A stretch of DNA of 64,000 nucleotides, taken from contig NZ_CP102265.1 in NCBI RefSeq assembly GCF_025147765.1, positions 532,501 through 596,500 of the forward strand. Reading direction: 5' to 3'. The DNA is from Blautia obeum ATCC 29174 (lineage in GTDB: Bacteria > Bacillota > Clostridia > Lachnospirales > Lachnospiraceae). The notes under the pieces are model-generated. The model worked only from the letters and a program-made list of their open reading frames with translations, searched no databases and was not told where the DNA came from. Positions 17,274 to 26,473 of this stretch are shown piece after piece. The position numbers and the translations under genes are program-made. The first letter of the stretch is position 1; each line of letters begins with the position of its first letter.

Positions 17274-19709
17274 ATGAAATATGGATATTTTGACGACAAA
17301 GCCAAAGAATATGTAATCACTACACCACATACACCATTGCCATGGATCAATTATCTGGGAAGTAATGACTTTTTCTCACTGATCTCCAATACCTGTGGTG
17401 GATACAGTTTTTATAAAGATGCGAAACTGATGCGAATCACGAGATACCGTTACAATAATATTCCGGTAGATTCTAACGGAAAGTACTATTACATTAATGA
17501 TGATGGTGTGATCTGGAACCCGGGAACCATGCCATCCATGACAGAGACAGATACATATGAATGTCGCCATGGATTGGGCTACAGTCGTTTCCATTCTTCT
17601 AAGAATAAACTGGAAGCAGATCTTCTGGCATTTGTACCATCGGATGCAGCCTGTGAGATTAACTGCCTGAAGCTGAAGAATAATTCTGATTCCGAAAAAA
17701 ATATCTCTCTGTTTTCGTATGTGGAATTCTGTTTGTGGAATGCAGTTGATGACGGATCCAACTTCCAGAGAAACTTAAGTATCGGCGAAGTGGAAGTGCA
17801 GGGAAGCACAATTTATCATAAAACAGAATACAGAGAAAGAAGAAGACATTACAGCTTCTTTACTGTTAATACTCCGGTTCACAATTTTGATACAAGCAGA
17901 GATGCTTTTCTCGGCGCTGGTAATGGAAATGCTTTTCCGGAAGCTGTACGTAAGAAAAAATGCAGCAATTCCATAGCAAGTGGATGGTATCCGATCGCAG
18001 CACATCAGATCGATATCAAACTGGTACCAGGTGAAGAAAAAGAATTTGTATTTGTGCTGGGATATTGTGAGAACCCGGCAGATGATAAATGGGAAGCACC
18101 GGGAATCATCAATAAGACACCGGCAAAAGCCCTGATCGAACGCTTTAATACAATGGATAAGGCTATGGCGGCTTTTGCAAAACTGAATGATTACTGGGAG
18201 AATCTGCTGGCACGTTTTGCAGTATCCAGTGAAAATGAACACATCGACCGTATGGCAAATATCTGGAATCAGTACCAGTGTATGGTTACGTTCAATATGT
18301 CCAGATCTGCATCCTATTATGAGTCTGGAACAGGCCGTGGTATGGGATTCCGTGATTCCTGTCAGGATCTTCTGGGATTTGTACATCTGATTCCTGAGCG
18401 TGCAAGAGAGAGGATTATTGATATCGCGTCCACACAGTTCCCGGATGGAAGTGCCTATCATCAGTATCAGCCATTGACGAAACAGGGAAATCTGGATGTT
18501 GGAAGCGGATTTAATGATGATCCATTATGGTTGATCGCAGCAGTGGCTGCATATATCAAAGAAACCGGAGATTATGGAATTCTTGAAGAACAGGTACCGT
18601 TTGATTGTAAGAAAGGTTCAGCGGTTCCGCTGTTTGAACATCTGGACAAATCTTTCCATTATACAGTAACACATCTTGGACCGCATAAACTTCCTCTGAT
18701 CGGAAGGGCAGACTGGAATGATTGTCTGAATCTGAACTGTTTTTCCAGTGAACCGGGAGAATCTTTCCAGACGACCGGACCGTCTGAGGGACCGGTAGCG
18801 GAATCTGTATTTATTGCAGGTATGTTTGTAAAATATGGAAAAGAGTTTGAAGAGCTCTGCAGACGTACAGGTCATGAAGAACTGGCAGCAGAGGCAGAAA
18901 AAGCAGTCGATGAGATGTATCAGGCAGTTCTGGATGCAGGATGGGATGGAGAATGGTTCCTTCGTGCATATGATGCGCAGTCCGAAAAAGTTGGATCAAA
19001 AGAGTGTGAGGAAGGAAAAATCTTTATTGAACCGCAGGGCTTTTGTGTTATGGCAGGTATTGGAAAAGAAGAGGGACTGGCAGAAAAAGCATTGGATTCT
19101 GTACATGAGCGTCTGGAAACAAAGTATGGAGTCATGATTCTTCAGCCGGCATACACGAGATATCATCTGGAACTTGGGGAAATTACTTCCTACCCACCGG
19201 GATACAAAGAAAATGCCGGTATCTTCTGCCATAATAATCCGTGGATCTCTATTGCAGAGACTGTGATCGGAAGAGGAGACCGAGCTTTTGAAATTTATCG
19301 TAAGATATGTCCATCGTATATTGAGGAGATCAGTGAGATACATCGAACAGAACCTTATGTATATTCACAGATGGTTGCAGGTGCAGATGCACCGAGATTT
19401 GGGGAAGCGAAGAACAGCTGGCTGACAGGAACAGCAGCATGGACTTTTGTAAACCTGTCTCAGGCATTGCTGGGAATTCAGCCGGATTATGACGGACTTA
19501 TTGTAGATCCGTGTCTCCCGGGTAAGTTTGGTGATTTTAAAGTGGATCGTCGTTTCAGAAATGCTGAATATCATATTGAGATTCACAAACCAGAGGGTGT
19601 ACAAAAAGGTGTCAGTTGGATTGAAGTGGATGGAGAAAAAATTGCCGGAAATCAGATTCCGCTGGTTGATGGTAAAAAAGAATATCATGTAATCGTACAG
19701 ATGGGATAA
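17274..19709 (+). CDS. Cellobiose phosphorylase (GH94)
   Basis: This 811-residue cytoplasmic enzyme splits cellobiose with phosphate to glucose-1-phosphate and glucose, saving one ATP per disaccharide. It starts with the GH94 N-terminal beta-sandwich (about 1-285) after MKYGYFDD, followed by the (alpha/alpha)6 catalytic barrel. The catalytic Asp lies in GRADWNDCLNL (about residue 480), and the C-terminal GEAKNSWLTGTAAW segment is typical of the family. Length matches known cellobiose phosphorylases. AAGGAGG lies just before the ATG. The divergent sugar importer and LacI gene form its uptake and control unit. Confidence 0.93.
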   Translation: MKYGYFDDKAKEYVITTPHTPLPWINYLGSNDFFSLISNTCGGYSFYKDAKLMRITRYRYNNIPVDSNGKYYYINDDGVIWNPGTMPSMTETDTYECRHGLGYSRFHSSKNKLEADLLAFVPSDAACEINCLKLKNNSDSEKNISLFSYVEFCLWNAVDDGSNFQRNLSIGEVEVQGSTIYHKTEYRERRRHYSFFTVNTPVHNFDTSRDAFLGAGNGNAFPEAVRKKKCSNSIASGWYPIAAHQIDIKLVPGEEKEFVFVLGYCENPADDKWEAPGIINKTPAKALIERFNTMDKAMAAFAKLNDYWENLLARFAVSSENEHIDRMANIWNQYQCMVTFNMSRSASYYESGTGRGMGFRDSCQDLLGFVHLIPERARERIIDIASTQFPDGSAYHQYQPLTKQGNLDVGSGFNDDPLWLIAAVAAYIKETGDYGILEEQVPFDCKKGSAVPLFEHLDKSFHYTVTHLGPHKLPLIGRADWNDCLNLNCFSSEPGESFQTTGPSEGPVAESVFIAGMFVKYGKEFEELCRRTGHEELAAEAEKAVDEMYQAVLDAGWDGEWFLRAYDAQSEKVGSKECEEGKIFIEPQGFCVMAGIGKEEGLAEKALDSVHERLETKYGVMILQPAYTRYHLELGEITSYPPGYKENAGIFCHNNPWISIAETVIGRGDRAFEIYRKICPSYIEEISEIHRTEPYVYSQMVAGADAPRFGEAKNSWLTGTAAWTFVNLSQALLGIQPDYDGLIVDPCLPGKFGDFKVDRRFRNAEYHIEIHKPEGVQKGVSWIEVDGEKIAGNQIPLVDGKKEYHVIVQMG

Positions 19710-19725
19710 TAAGGCGCGTATGAAA

Positions 19726-19761
19726 AAAACACTTCACAGGATAAAACCTGTGAGGTGTTTT
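19726..19761. terminator. Bidirectional terminator between cellobiose phosphorylase and mnmA
   Basis: AAAACACTTCACAGG pairs with CCTGTGAGGTGTTTT (one G-T) around ATAAAA; A-run on one side and T-run on the other serve the two converging genes. Confidence 0.88.
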
Positions 19762-19769
19762 GCGTTATA

Positions 19770-20867
19770 TCATTTTGTAGAGGCAAGTCCTTCTGGAAGA
19801 ATCGTTCCTCCACCGAGAACCATGTCTCCATCATAGAGAACAGCAGCCTGTCCCGGAGTAACTGCTCTCTGTGGTTCTTCGAATGTGATCTTGAGCAGAT
19901 CATCACCAAGCTGTTCTACAGTTGCAGGCTGTTCCGGCTGACGGTAGCGTGTCTTGACTTTGCATTTGATCGGCTTGTCCAGATGATCCCATGGAATCAG
20001 GTTAATGTCGTTGATGTAACAGCAGGTGCTCATCAGATCCTGTTTGCCGCCAAGGATAACCTTGTTGGAATCCAGGGATTTGCCACATACATAGAGGGAT
20101 TCCGGTGCAGAAATTCCAAGACCGCGGCGCTGACCGATTGTATAGTGAATCTGACCTTTGTGTTTGCCGAGTACGTTGCCCTCTTTATCTACGAAATCAC
20201 CGGGTTCCGAAGACTGTCCGGTATACTGTTCAATAAAGGAAGCATAATCTCCGTCCGGTACGAAGCAGATATCCTGACTGTCCGGTTTATCTGCATTGAT
20301 AAAGCCCTGTTTCTGGGCAATGTGACGAATCTCTTTTTTGGTGTAGCTGCCAAGTGGAAACAATGTATGCGCCAGCTGATCCTGCGTCATGGCGTAGAGA
20401 ACATAGCTCTGATCTTTTGTCGGATCGAGGCCCTTTTTCAGAATAAAACGTCCTGTTTCCGGATCCTGTTCACGACGTGCATAGTGTCCGCTTGCGATGT
20501 ATTCACAGCCAAGTTCTCTTGCTTTGTCGAGAAGGGCAGAGAATTTCAGAAAACGGTTACAGTCAATACACGGGTTCGGTGTGCCACCGTGCAGATAAGT
20601 ATCGGCAAATTTGTCAATGACGCTGTGACGGAATTCATCATGCATTGGGAAGACGTAATAGAGCATTCCAAGTCGTGCGGCAACGCTTCTGGCATCTTCA
20701 GTATCAGATGGGGTGCAGCAGGCACGGTGTCCCGGGAAACTGCACTGTGGATTATCATAAAGCTTCAGAGTCGCACCGGCACAGTCGTAGCCCTCCTTAA
20801 CCATCAGGTAGGCTGCTACGCTGGAGTCAACTCCGCCGCTCATGGCGATGATTGCTTTTTTCTGCAT
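19770..20867 (-). CDS. mnmA: tRNA-specific 2-thiouridylase MnmA
   Basis: The enzyme thiolates U34 of tRNA-Lys/Glu/Gln. The 365-residue product has the PP-loop SGGVDSS (about 9-15), the catalytic Cys in GGTPNPCIDCN (about 100) and the second Cys in SQDICFVPDGD (about 198). The ATG at 20867 is chosen because the family begins MxKKAxIAMSGG and an AGGAG site precedes it; a longer reading frame to 20975 adds a non-conserved, promoter-overlapping extension. Transcribed alone, convergent with cellobiose phosphorylase. Confidence 0.95.
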   Translation of the reverse strand: MQKKAIIAMSGGVDSSVAAYLMVKEGYDCAGATLKLYDNPQCSFPGHRACCTPSDTEDARSVAARLGMLYYVFPMHDEFRHSVIDKFADTYLHGGTPNPCIDCNRFLKFSALLDKARELGCEYIASGHYARREQDPETGRFILKKGLDPTKDQSYVLYAMTQDQLAHTLFPLGSYTKKEIRHIAQKQGFINADKPDSQDICFVPDGDYASFIEQYTGQSSEPGDFVDKEGNVLGKHKGQIHYTIGQRRGLGISAPESLYVCGKSLDSNKVILGGKQDLMSTCCYINDINLIPWDHLDKPIKCKVKTRYRQPEQPATVEQLGDDLLKITFEEPQRAVTPGQAAVLYDGDMVLGGGTILPEGLASTK

Positions 20868-21049
20868 ATATATTTCTCCTGTTATCTGTTGATTCATATT
20901 GTTTACTATAGTATGACTGATACTTGGTAACCAGCCATTTAAGAGTATCCTATCATTATAGAAAAATAGTGTCAAGCAGTTACTGTGAACGTATGCACAG
21001 TAATGTCAGGCATGGAAAAACTGCTGAAAACAAAAAGTTGAAAAAGGTG

Positions 21050-21078
21050 TTGACATATCCAAAAAGTAGTAGTATATT
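21050..21078 (+). promoter_or_regulatory. Strong promoter upstream of the Met-rich micro-ORF
   Basis: TTGACA (21050-21055), exactly 17 bp, TATATT (21073-21078). The leader then holds a small hairpin CCTATC/GATAGG (21082-21098) before the micro-ORF. Confidence 0.85.
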
Positions 21079-21137
21079 AAACCTATCGGAAAGATAGGAA
21101 AACAAAACCGAGAGAAAACTATCAAGGAGGAAGAATC

Positions 21138-21278
21138 ATGTTTACAAAGAATGCAGAACAGAGAAATGTCATGTGTATGATGGATAAGGAAATGCGAATG
21201 TACATGTGTATGTCTAACTGTGCTTTAATGTATCGGAAACTTCCTGTGGCATCAGCGGATCAGAGTAATGCAGTCTGA
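21138..21278 (+). CDS. Met/Cys-rich 46-residue micro-ORF ahead of the methionine importer
   Basis: ATG 21138 to TGA 21276-21278, preceded by an ideal AAGGAGG and a consensus promoter. The peptide has 9 Met and 3 Cys in 46 residues; eight Met fall between residues 12 and 31 (MCMMDKEMRMYMCMSNCALM), then the composition turns ordinary. A terminator follows at 21337, and metQ starts 223 bases downstream. It may be a leader peptide sensing Met-tRNA, a small metal- or oxidant-responsive Met/Cys protein, or both. No family is recognised. Confidence 0.7.
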   Translation: MFTKNAEQRNVMCMMDKEMRMYMCMSNCALMYRKLPVASADQSNAV

Positions 21279-21336
21279 ATAAGATGTCAAGAATGTGAAT
21301 ATAAATGTATCGATCAGATATAATGTAGATTACATG

Positions 21337-21371
21337 AACAGGAAAATCCGACATGGGTTCCTGTTTTTTTT
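21337..21371 (+). terminator. Terminator between the micro-ORF and metQ
   Basis: AACAGGAA (21337-21344) pairs with TTCCTGTT (21358-21365), followed by six more T. It would end transcripts from the 21050 promoter unless read-through occurs. It could act as an attenuator for metQNI; a separate metQ promoter in 21372-21480 is possible but not clear. Confidence 0.85.
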
Positions 21372-21500
21372 ATTGCCTTTTTAAGCTTATCTGACAGGTA
21401 ATCCGAATTTACAACTGAATATAGAATACAATTGAATAGAGAAAAATAAAACAAAATATAAGAAAATTTAAATAGAACGAGAAAAGAGAGGGAATTTATT

Positions 21501-22415
21501 ATGAAAAACACAAAAATTATCACAGTATCACTTGCAGCAGCACTGGCAATCGGAGCAATCACAGCAAACGGCGTTCTGGTAAGCGCTGATGCAGAAAAAG
21601 GAACCATTAAAGTAGCAGCATCCGCTACACCACATGCAGAAATCCTTGAAGAAGCAAAACCAATCCTTGAAAAAGAAGGCTGGGACCTTGAAGTAACTGT
21701 ATTTGACGATTATGTACAGCCGAACCTGGTAGTAGAAAGCGGTGATTTTGATGCAAACTATTTCCAGCATATCCCATACCTGGACAATTTCAATGAAGAG
21801 CAGGGAACACATCTGGTAAATGCAGGTGGTATCCATTATGAACCATTTGGAATTTATCCTGGAACAAAGAAATCACTGGATGAACTGGAAGATGGTGATA
21901 CCATTGCAGTTCCAAACGATACGACAAACGAAGCGAGAGCACTTCTTCTTCTCCAGGATAACGGTGTGATTACACTGAAAGACGGAGCCGGACTGGAAGC
22001 AACTGTGAAAGATATTGAAGAAAATCCGAAGAATATCAAGATCGAAGAACTGGAAGCTGCACAGGTTTCCCGTGTTAAGGATGAAGTCGCATTTGTCGTG
22101 CTGAATGGAAACTATGCTCTGCAGGCAGGATATTCCGTATCTAAAGATTCTATCGCTTATGAGACATCTGATTCTGAAGCAGCAAAAACATATGTAAATG
22201 TAATCGCGGTCAAAGAAGGAAATGAAGAGAGTGAAGCAATCAAAGCACTGGTAGATACTTTGAAATCCGATGAGATCAAAGACTTTATTAATGAGAAGTA
22301 TGACGGAGCAGTTATACCTTTTGAAGATTCCGCAGATGCAGATGCTGATAAAGAAGAAACAGCAGATGTTACTACAGACACAGAAACAGAGACTACAGAA
22401 GAAGCTGCAGAATAA
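21501..22415 (+). CDS. metQ: Methionine ABC transporter substrate-binding protein (MetQ/NlpA family)
   Basis: This 304-residue NlpA-family binding protein is for L-methionine or a related compound. A signal peptide ends near residue 30 (ANGVLVSADAEK), followed by the typical IKVAASATPHAEIL start and DANYFQHIPYLDNF. Unusually there is no Cys at the lipobox position or anywhere in the signal region, so it cannot be a standard lipoprotein. The last 30 residues are an acidic Thr/Glu tail not usual for the family. It heads the metQ-metN-metI unit; GAGAGGG precedes the ATG. Confidence 0.92.
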   Translation: MKNTKIITVSLAAALAIGAITANGVLVSADAEKGTIKVAASATPHAEILEEAKPILEKEGWDLEVTVFDDYVQPNLVVESGDFDANYFQHIPYLDNFNEEQGTHLVNAGGIHYEPFGIYPGTKKSLDELEDGDTIAVPNDTTNEARALLLLQDNGVITLKDGAGLEATVKDIEENPKNIKIEELEAAQVSRVKDEVAFVVLNGNYALQAGYSVSKDSIAYETSDSEAAKTYVNVIAVKEGNEESEAIKALVDTLKSDEIKDFINEKYDGAVIPFEDSADADADKEETADVTTDTETETTEEAAE

Positions 22416-22482
22416 TACGGCTGGGAGTATTGATGAATAAGTTGTAACACAGATATTTCAAGGGAACGGGGGAACAGTTTAA

Positions 22483-23493
22483 ATGGAACCGATGATACAG
22501 GTAGAAAACCTCTGTAAAAGCTTTTCCACAAAAAACGGGACGGTAGAGGCGGCCAGAAACATCAGTTTTTCCATAGAAAAGGGAGAGATTTTCGGCATTA
22601 TCGGTCTCTCCGGAGCGGGTAAAAGTACACTGGTGCGATGTCTGAATCTATTGGAAAGACCAACATCCGGAACTGTCCGGGTGAATGGTAAGAATCTTAC
22701 GAAACTTTCTGAAAAAGAACTCCGTAAGGAGCGTCAGAATATAGGAATGATCTTCCAGCATTTTAATCTGCTCATGCAGAGAACTGCTCTTGATAATGTG
22801 TGTTTTCCGATGGAAATTGCGGGAATCAGTAAGAAAGAAGCACGTAAAAAAGCCCTGGAATATCTGAAAGTAGTAGGACTGGAAGAAAAAGCTCTTTCTT
22901 ATCCATCACAGCTTTCTGGTGGTCAGAAACAGCGTGTTGCAATTGCACGAGTTCTGGCAAGTGATCCGAAAATCCTGCTCTGTGACGAGGCAACCAGTGC
23001 ACTGGATCCACAGACAACAAAAGCAATTCTGGAACTGATCAAAGAGATTAACCGTGATTATGGAATCACTGTCGTAGTTATCACACATGAAATGAGTGTG
23101 GTACAGGAAATCTGCAATCGTGTAGCTGTTCTGGAGAGCGGAACACTGGTAGAATCCGGAACAGTAGAAGAACTGTTCATAAGCCCAAAGACAGAAGCGG
23201 CACGCCGACTGGTATTCAGTGGAAGAACGCAGATTCAGAAAATGGAAGGCAAACGTCTGGTTCGTGTAACTTTCCGGGATAAATCTTCTTTTGAACCGGT
23301 CATTGCCAATCTGGTATTGACCTATCGGACGCCGGTCAATATTCTGTATGCTGATACCAAGAATATTGGTGGAGCAGCAGAAGGTGAAATGATCCTGCAG
23401 CTTCCCGAGATCGAGGAAGTTGCAGATAAGATGATTCAGTATCTGAAAGATACAAATATGGGAGTAGAGGAGTTGAAGTCTGATGTGGGATAA
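22483..23493 (+). CDS. metN: Methionine ABC transporter ATPase MetN
   Basis: This 336-residue cytoplasmic ATPase powers methionine uptake. It has Walker A GLSGAGKST (about 40-48), Q-loop, signature LSGGQKQRVAIARVLA, Walker B ILLCDEATSALDP and the H-loop VITHEMSVV. A C-terminal NIL/ACT-like domain (about 262-336) binds methionine and gives feedback inhibition of transport in studied homologues. Its end overlaps the start of metI by 11 bases. Confidence 0.96.
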   Translation: MEPMIQVENLCKSFSTKNGTVEAARNISFSIEKGEIFGIIGLSGAGKSTLVRCLNLLERPTSGTVRVNGKNLTKLSEKELRKERQNIGMIFQHFNLLMQRTALDNVCFPMEIAGISKKEARKKALEYLKVVGLEEKALSYPSQLSGGQKQRVAIARVLASDPKILLCDEATSALDPQTTKAILELIKEINRDYGITVVVITHEMSVVQEICNRVAVLESGTLVESGTVEELFISPKTEAARRLVFSGRTQIQKMEGKRLVRVTFRDKSSFEPVIANLVLTYRTPVNILYADTKNIGGAAEGEMILQLPEIEEVADKMIQYLKDTNMGVEELKSDVG

Positions 23494-24145
23494 TACAACA
23501 ATTACAATGCTGCTGGAAGGAACCAGAGATACTTTGTATATGACGCTTGTATCCACATTTTTCGGATATGTGCTGGGACTTCCGCTGGGAATTCTTCTTG
23601 CAGTAACAGACAAAGAGGGGATTCATCCGAATGCAGTTGTTTACAAAGTACTGGATGTGCTCACGAATATTTTCAGAAGTATTCCGTTTTTGATTCTCCT
23701 GATTCTTGTGATTCCACTTACCAAACTGATCGTGGGACAGAGCTATGGCTCCAGTGCAACGATCGTACCGCTTGTGATTGCAGCGGCTCCGTTCATTGCC
23801 CGTATGGTGGAATCTTCGCTGAAAGAAGTGGAACTGGGAGTACTCGAGGCAGCAGTCAGCATGGGCGCAGGAACACCGACGATCATCTGGAAAGTTCTTC
23901 TTGCAGAAGCAAGAACTTCTCTTCTTGTCGGAGTAACAATCGCCGTCGGAACAATTCTTGGTTATTCCGCTATGGCAGGAACTGTTGGTGGTGGCGGACT
24001 TGGAGATATCGCTATTCGTTATGGATATTACCGCTATCAGACAGACATCATGATCATAACGATTGTAATTCTGGTAGTGCTTGTGCAGATCCTGCAGGGA
24101 CTTGGCATGATGCTCTCCAGGAAGCTGGATAAGCGAAAAGCATAA
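23483..24145 (+). CDS. metI: Methionine ABC transporter permease MetI
   Basis: This 220-residue membrane protein has five predicted helices and the coupling loop region EVELGVLEAAVSMGAGTPTI (about 115-134). It dimerises to form the pore for MetQ-delivered substrate. It overlaps metN and is the last gene of the unit. Confidence 0.95.
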   Translation: MWDNTTITMLLEGTRDTLYMTLVSTFFGYVLGLPLGILLAVTDKEGIHPNAVVYKVLDVLTNIFRSIPFLILLILVIPLTKLIVGQSYGSSATIVPLVIAAAPFIARMVESSLKEVELGVLEAAVSMGAGTPTIIWKVLLAEARTSLLVGVTIAVGTILGYSAMAGTVGGGGLGDIAIRYGYYRYQTDIMIITIVILVVLVQILQGLGMMLSRKLDKRKA

Positions 24146-24282
24146 AAAGATATTTGACAGAAGATTGTAATCACGAAGAATAAAGTTTATTCAACAAATA
24201 TAAATATTTATTTTAGAAATTTTAGAAATATATTAGAAAAAGGACAAAAACTCCTCACATTTATATTGTATGATGTACTTGT

Positions 24283-24350
24283 CTTAAAGGAAACCCCCTT
24301 TAAGAAATCCGGTAGCACTTCAATGCCGGGAGAGTTGCCGGAACTCTTTC
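24283..24350. other. Run of three hairpins downstream of metI
   Basis: CTTAAAGG/CCTTTAAG (24283-24304), CCGG/CCGG (24309-24329) and AGAGTT/AACTCT (24331-24347) follow one another in the otherwise empty 24146-24384. The first is not followed by a T-run. It may be a structured 3' UTR or a small RNA; no riboswitch class is recognised. Confidence 0.4.
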
Positions 24351-24384
24351 CTTTCCCTAAAAAATAAAACAGAACACTAAACAG

Positions 24385-24420
24385 CCGCCACCTGGCAAGA
24401 ACGTCAGGAGGGCGGCTGCT
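24385..24420 (-). terminator. Terminator of the ABC-class ATPase gene
   Basis: AGCCGCC...CCTG pairs with CAGG...GGGCGGCT. Read leftward it is followed by a T-rich tract (TGTTTAGTGTTCTGTTTTATTTT). Confidence 0.7.
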
Positions 24421-24424
24421 TTCG

Positions 24425-26137
24425 TTATTGGCGATATCGATTAAAACAGGAGTAGGTTTCCTGGATTCTCGGGATGGTATATCCACATGGCAGGTAAGAA
24501 CCATCAGCGAAGGCGATAAGGCCTTTTGTATGAATCTGTTTCTGAAGATAATCAACAATCTCCGGGATAGTTTTTTTCCCGTCAGCCAGATGCTCCAACG
24601 CATATTTCAGGAGCAATCCGAGGGCTGCGGTCTGTTCTGGATCTATGAGCTGCTCAACGTAGCGAAGGTCTACTTCCTGTCTTCCAAGCAGGAATCCAGC
24701 TTTTCCATGAACTTTTATTTTGAGACGATCCGGTTTGCCTGTGCCATGTCCATGTGAGCGAATCACAGGAGTATTTTTTTGTATGATCCTGTGACTGTCA
24801 GGCATAACAAATGCAGGAACTTTGGCTGGACTCAGAGGATATTTTCCACAGATTTCTTTGACTTTGCGTGTGATATCCACAGGACGATAGCAGTCCATCT
24901 GGATAATTGTGTCTGCAATGTGGAAAAATGCACCGGAACTTCCGGCAACCAGAAGCGTAGAAATTCCGGCAATTGTATACAGCTTCTGTGCCCGTTCGAG
25001 AAATGGAGTGATCGGTTCCTTTTCACGGGAGATGATTTCCTGCATGAACGTATCCCGCACCATAAAGTTGGTGGCAGAAGTATCTTCATCCAGAAGAAAA
25101 ACTTTGCTTCCGGCTTCCATTCCCTCAATAATGCCGGCAGCCTGAGACGTACTTCCACTGGCATCCGCTGTTGAAAAACAATGGGTGTTTTTTTGGTTTG
25201 GCAGATCATTGATAAACAGAGAAATATCCACGTCTTTGATAGAACGTCCATCCTCGGAACGGAGCTTTAATGCGGTGGCATCCGTGATCACGTATTCTCG
25301 CCCGTCTCCGGCAATATGATTGTATACACCAAGTTCCAGGGCATTCAGAAGAGTGGATTTGCCATGATATCCACCGCCGACGATCAGGGTGATGCCCTGT
25401 GGAATTCCCATTCCGATAATTTTTCCCTTATGCGGAAGATTCATAGTTATACGGAGCGATTCCGGAGAAATAAACGGGACAGAATGCTTCATCGGACGGG
25501 AGGAAATACCACTTTCCCGTGGGAGTATAGCACCATCTGCAACAAATGCCACCAGTTTTTTTTCTTTCAACTGTTCCCGGATTGCCTGTTGATCTTCGGC
25601 GAGAAAAATGGTTTGTTCCAGTTCTTTCTGATTTATGTTTTTGTAAAAGAAAGTGTTTTCTACACAGGCAGGAAGAAAATCGAACAGAATCTTTTCCAGT
25701 TCGGGTGCATTAATGGTACGGCCATTTGCAGGAAAACCAATAAAAAATCTGGCAGTGATGCCTTCGGATGTGATTTCACATGCGGTTCTGGAAAGGATTT
25801 CCTGTCCACAGTGGCTGACGGAAATCAGACCGCTTTTACCAGAACCTTTTGCACGGAAGGAATAGTGGTTTATCTGCTGTTCAAACTGGCGCGTCAGATG
25901 GTCGGCAAGGGTGATACATGTGAGATTGTTTTTGCTGTAGGCATCCGGAAAACCGGCATCTTTGCGGGAAATATGGACACTGATGTGTGAGGGAGATGCA
26001 AAAGGATCTCCCTGTACATGATCGATGGAAAGGATATAATGCCCAAACTGGTAACTGCCTTTCAGAGATTTGTAGGCGGGATAACTTTTTCTGTGGATGG
26101 ATTGAAGCTGCTTTTTTAATTCAGTTGCCTGCTGCAT
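24425..26137 (-). CDS. Predicted ATPase of the ABC class (PF09818 type)
   Basis: This 570-residue cytoplasmic protein is of a conserved family of unknown function. A central ABC-like nucleotide domain has GGGYHGKSTLLNALELG as Walker A (about 255-271) and KVFLLDEDTSATNFM as Walker B (about 343-357), followed by a switch region. N-terminal (1-200) and C-terminal (430-570) parts are family specific. No transport partner is present, as expected: members are not transporters. Transcribed alone, leftward. Confidence 0.88.
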   Translation of the reverse strand: MQQATELKKQLQSIHRKSYPAYKSLKGSYQFGHYILSIDHVQGDPFASPSHISVHISRKDAGFPDAYSKNNLTCITLADHLTRQFEQQINHYSFRAKGSGKSGLISVSHCGQEILSRTACEITSEGITARFFIGFPANGRTINAPELEKILFDFLPACVENTFFYKNINQKELEQTIFLAEDQQAIREQLKEKKLVAFVADGAILPRESGISSRPMKHSVPFISPESLRITMNLPHKGKIIGMGIPQGITLIVGGGYHGKSTLLNALELGVYNHIAGDGREYVITDATALKLRSEDGRSIKDVDISLFINDLPNQKNTHCFSTADASGSTSQAAGIIEGMEAGSKVFLLDEDTSATNFMVRDTFMQEIISREKEPITPFLERAQKLYTIAGISTLLVAGSSGAFFHIADTIIQMDCYRPVDITRKVKEICGKYPLSPAKVPAFVMPDSHRIIQKNTPVIRSHGHGTGKPDRLKIKVHGKAGFLLGRQEVDLRYVEQLIDPEQTAALGLLLKYALEHLADGKKTIPEIVDYLQKQIHTKGLIAFADGSYLPCGYTIPRIQETYSCFNRYRQ

Positions 26138-26473
26138 GAAAAACTCCTTTATAAAAAGTGTGATTTATCTGTGTGTTTAAGGTACATTTAAAGTCCGGCT
26201 GTAACTATTATAAAGTCAGGATATCAATATAATTATGAAGCCGGAAGCATTCTTGAAAAAACAAAATTATTATAGAGCGGGAAGATGCAGAAATGCAAGC
26301 GATTCGGGATATAATAAAAAAGAAACTGTGAAGAAAATGATAGGAAGAGCCAAATTTCTTATACAAATCTTATATCTTTATTAAGAATCTGGAAGAATGT
26401 AGAAATACGTAAAATATTGGCGTATAATGTTGAAAGAATTTTGAGAATCAAACGAAAGGTGGTTTTATATATT
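26138..26473 (+). promoter_or_regulatory. Gene-free 336-bp gap with a possible promoter of the M18 gene
   Basis: The only clear signal is TATAAT at 26423-26428 with no good -35 box. The in-frame ATG at 26417 lies inside this promoter, which argues for the downstream start at 26474. No repeats, RNA genes or other reading frames of note were seen. Confidence 0.4.

Noticed and set aside
17775..18461. 228-codon ORF opposite cellobiose phosphorylase
   Set aside because: Antisense shadow with no start signal; composition is not protein-like.
19755..20930. 391-codon ORF opposite mnmA
   Set aside because: It mirrors the codon pattern of a well-conserved mnmA on the other strand and shows no family motifs or ribosome site.
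21079..21500. SAM riboswitch or T-box upstream of metQ
   Set aside because: The conserved cores of neither class are visible; only a small hairpin, the micro-ORF and a terminator are present.
25316..25990. 224-codon ORF opposite the ABC-class ATPase
   Set aside because: Shadow of the ATPase gene; Cys/Phe-rich composition typical of antisense translation.
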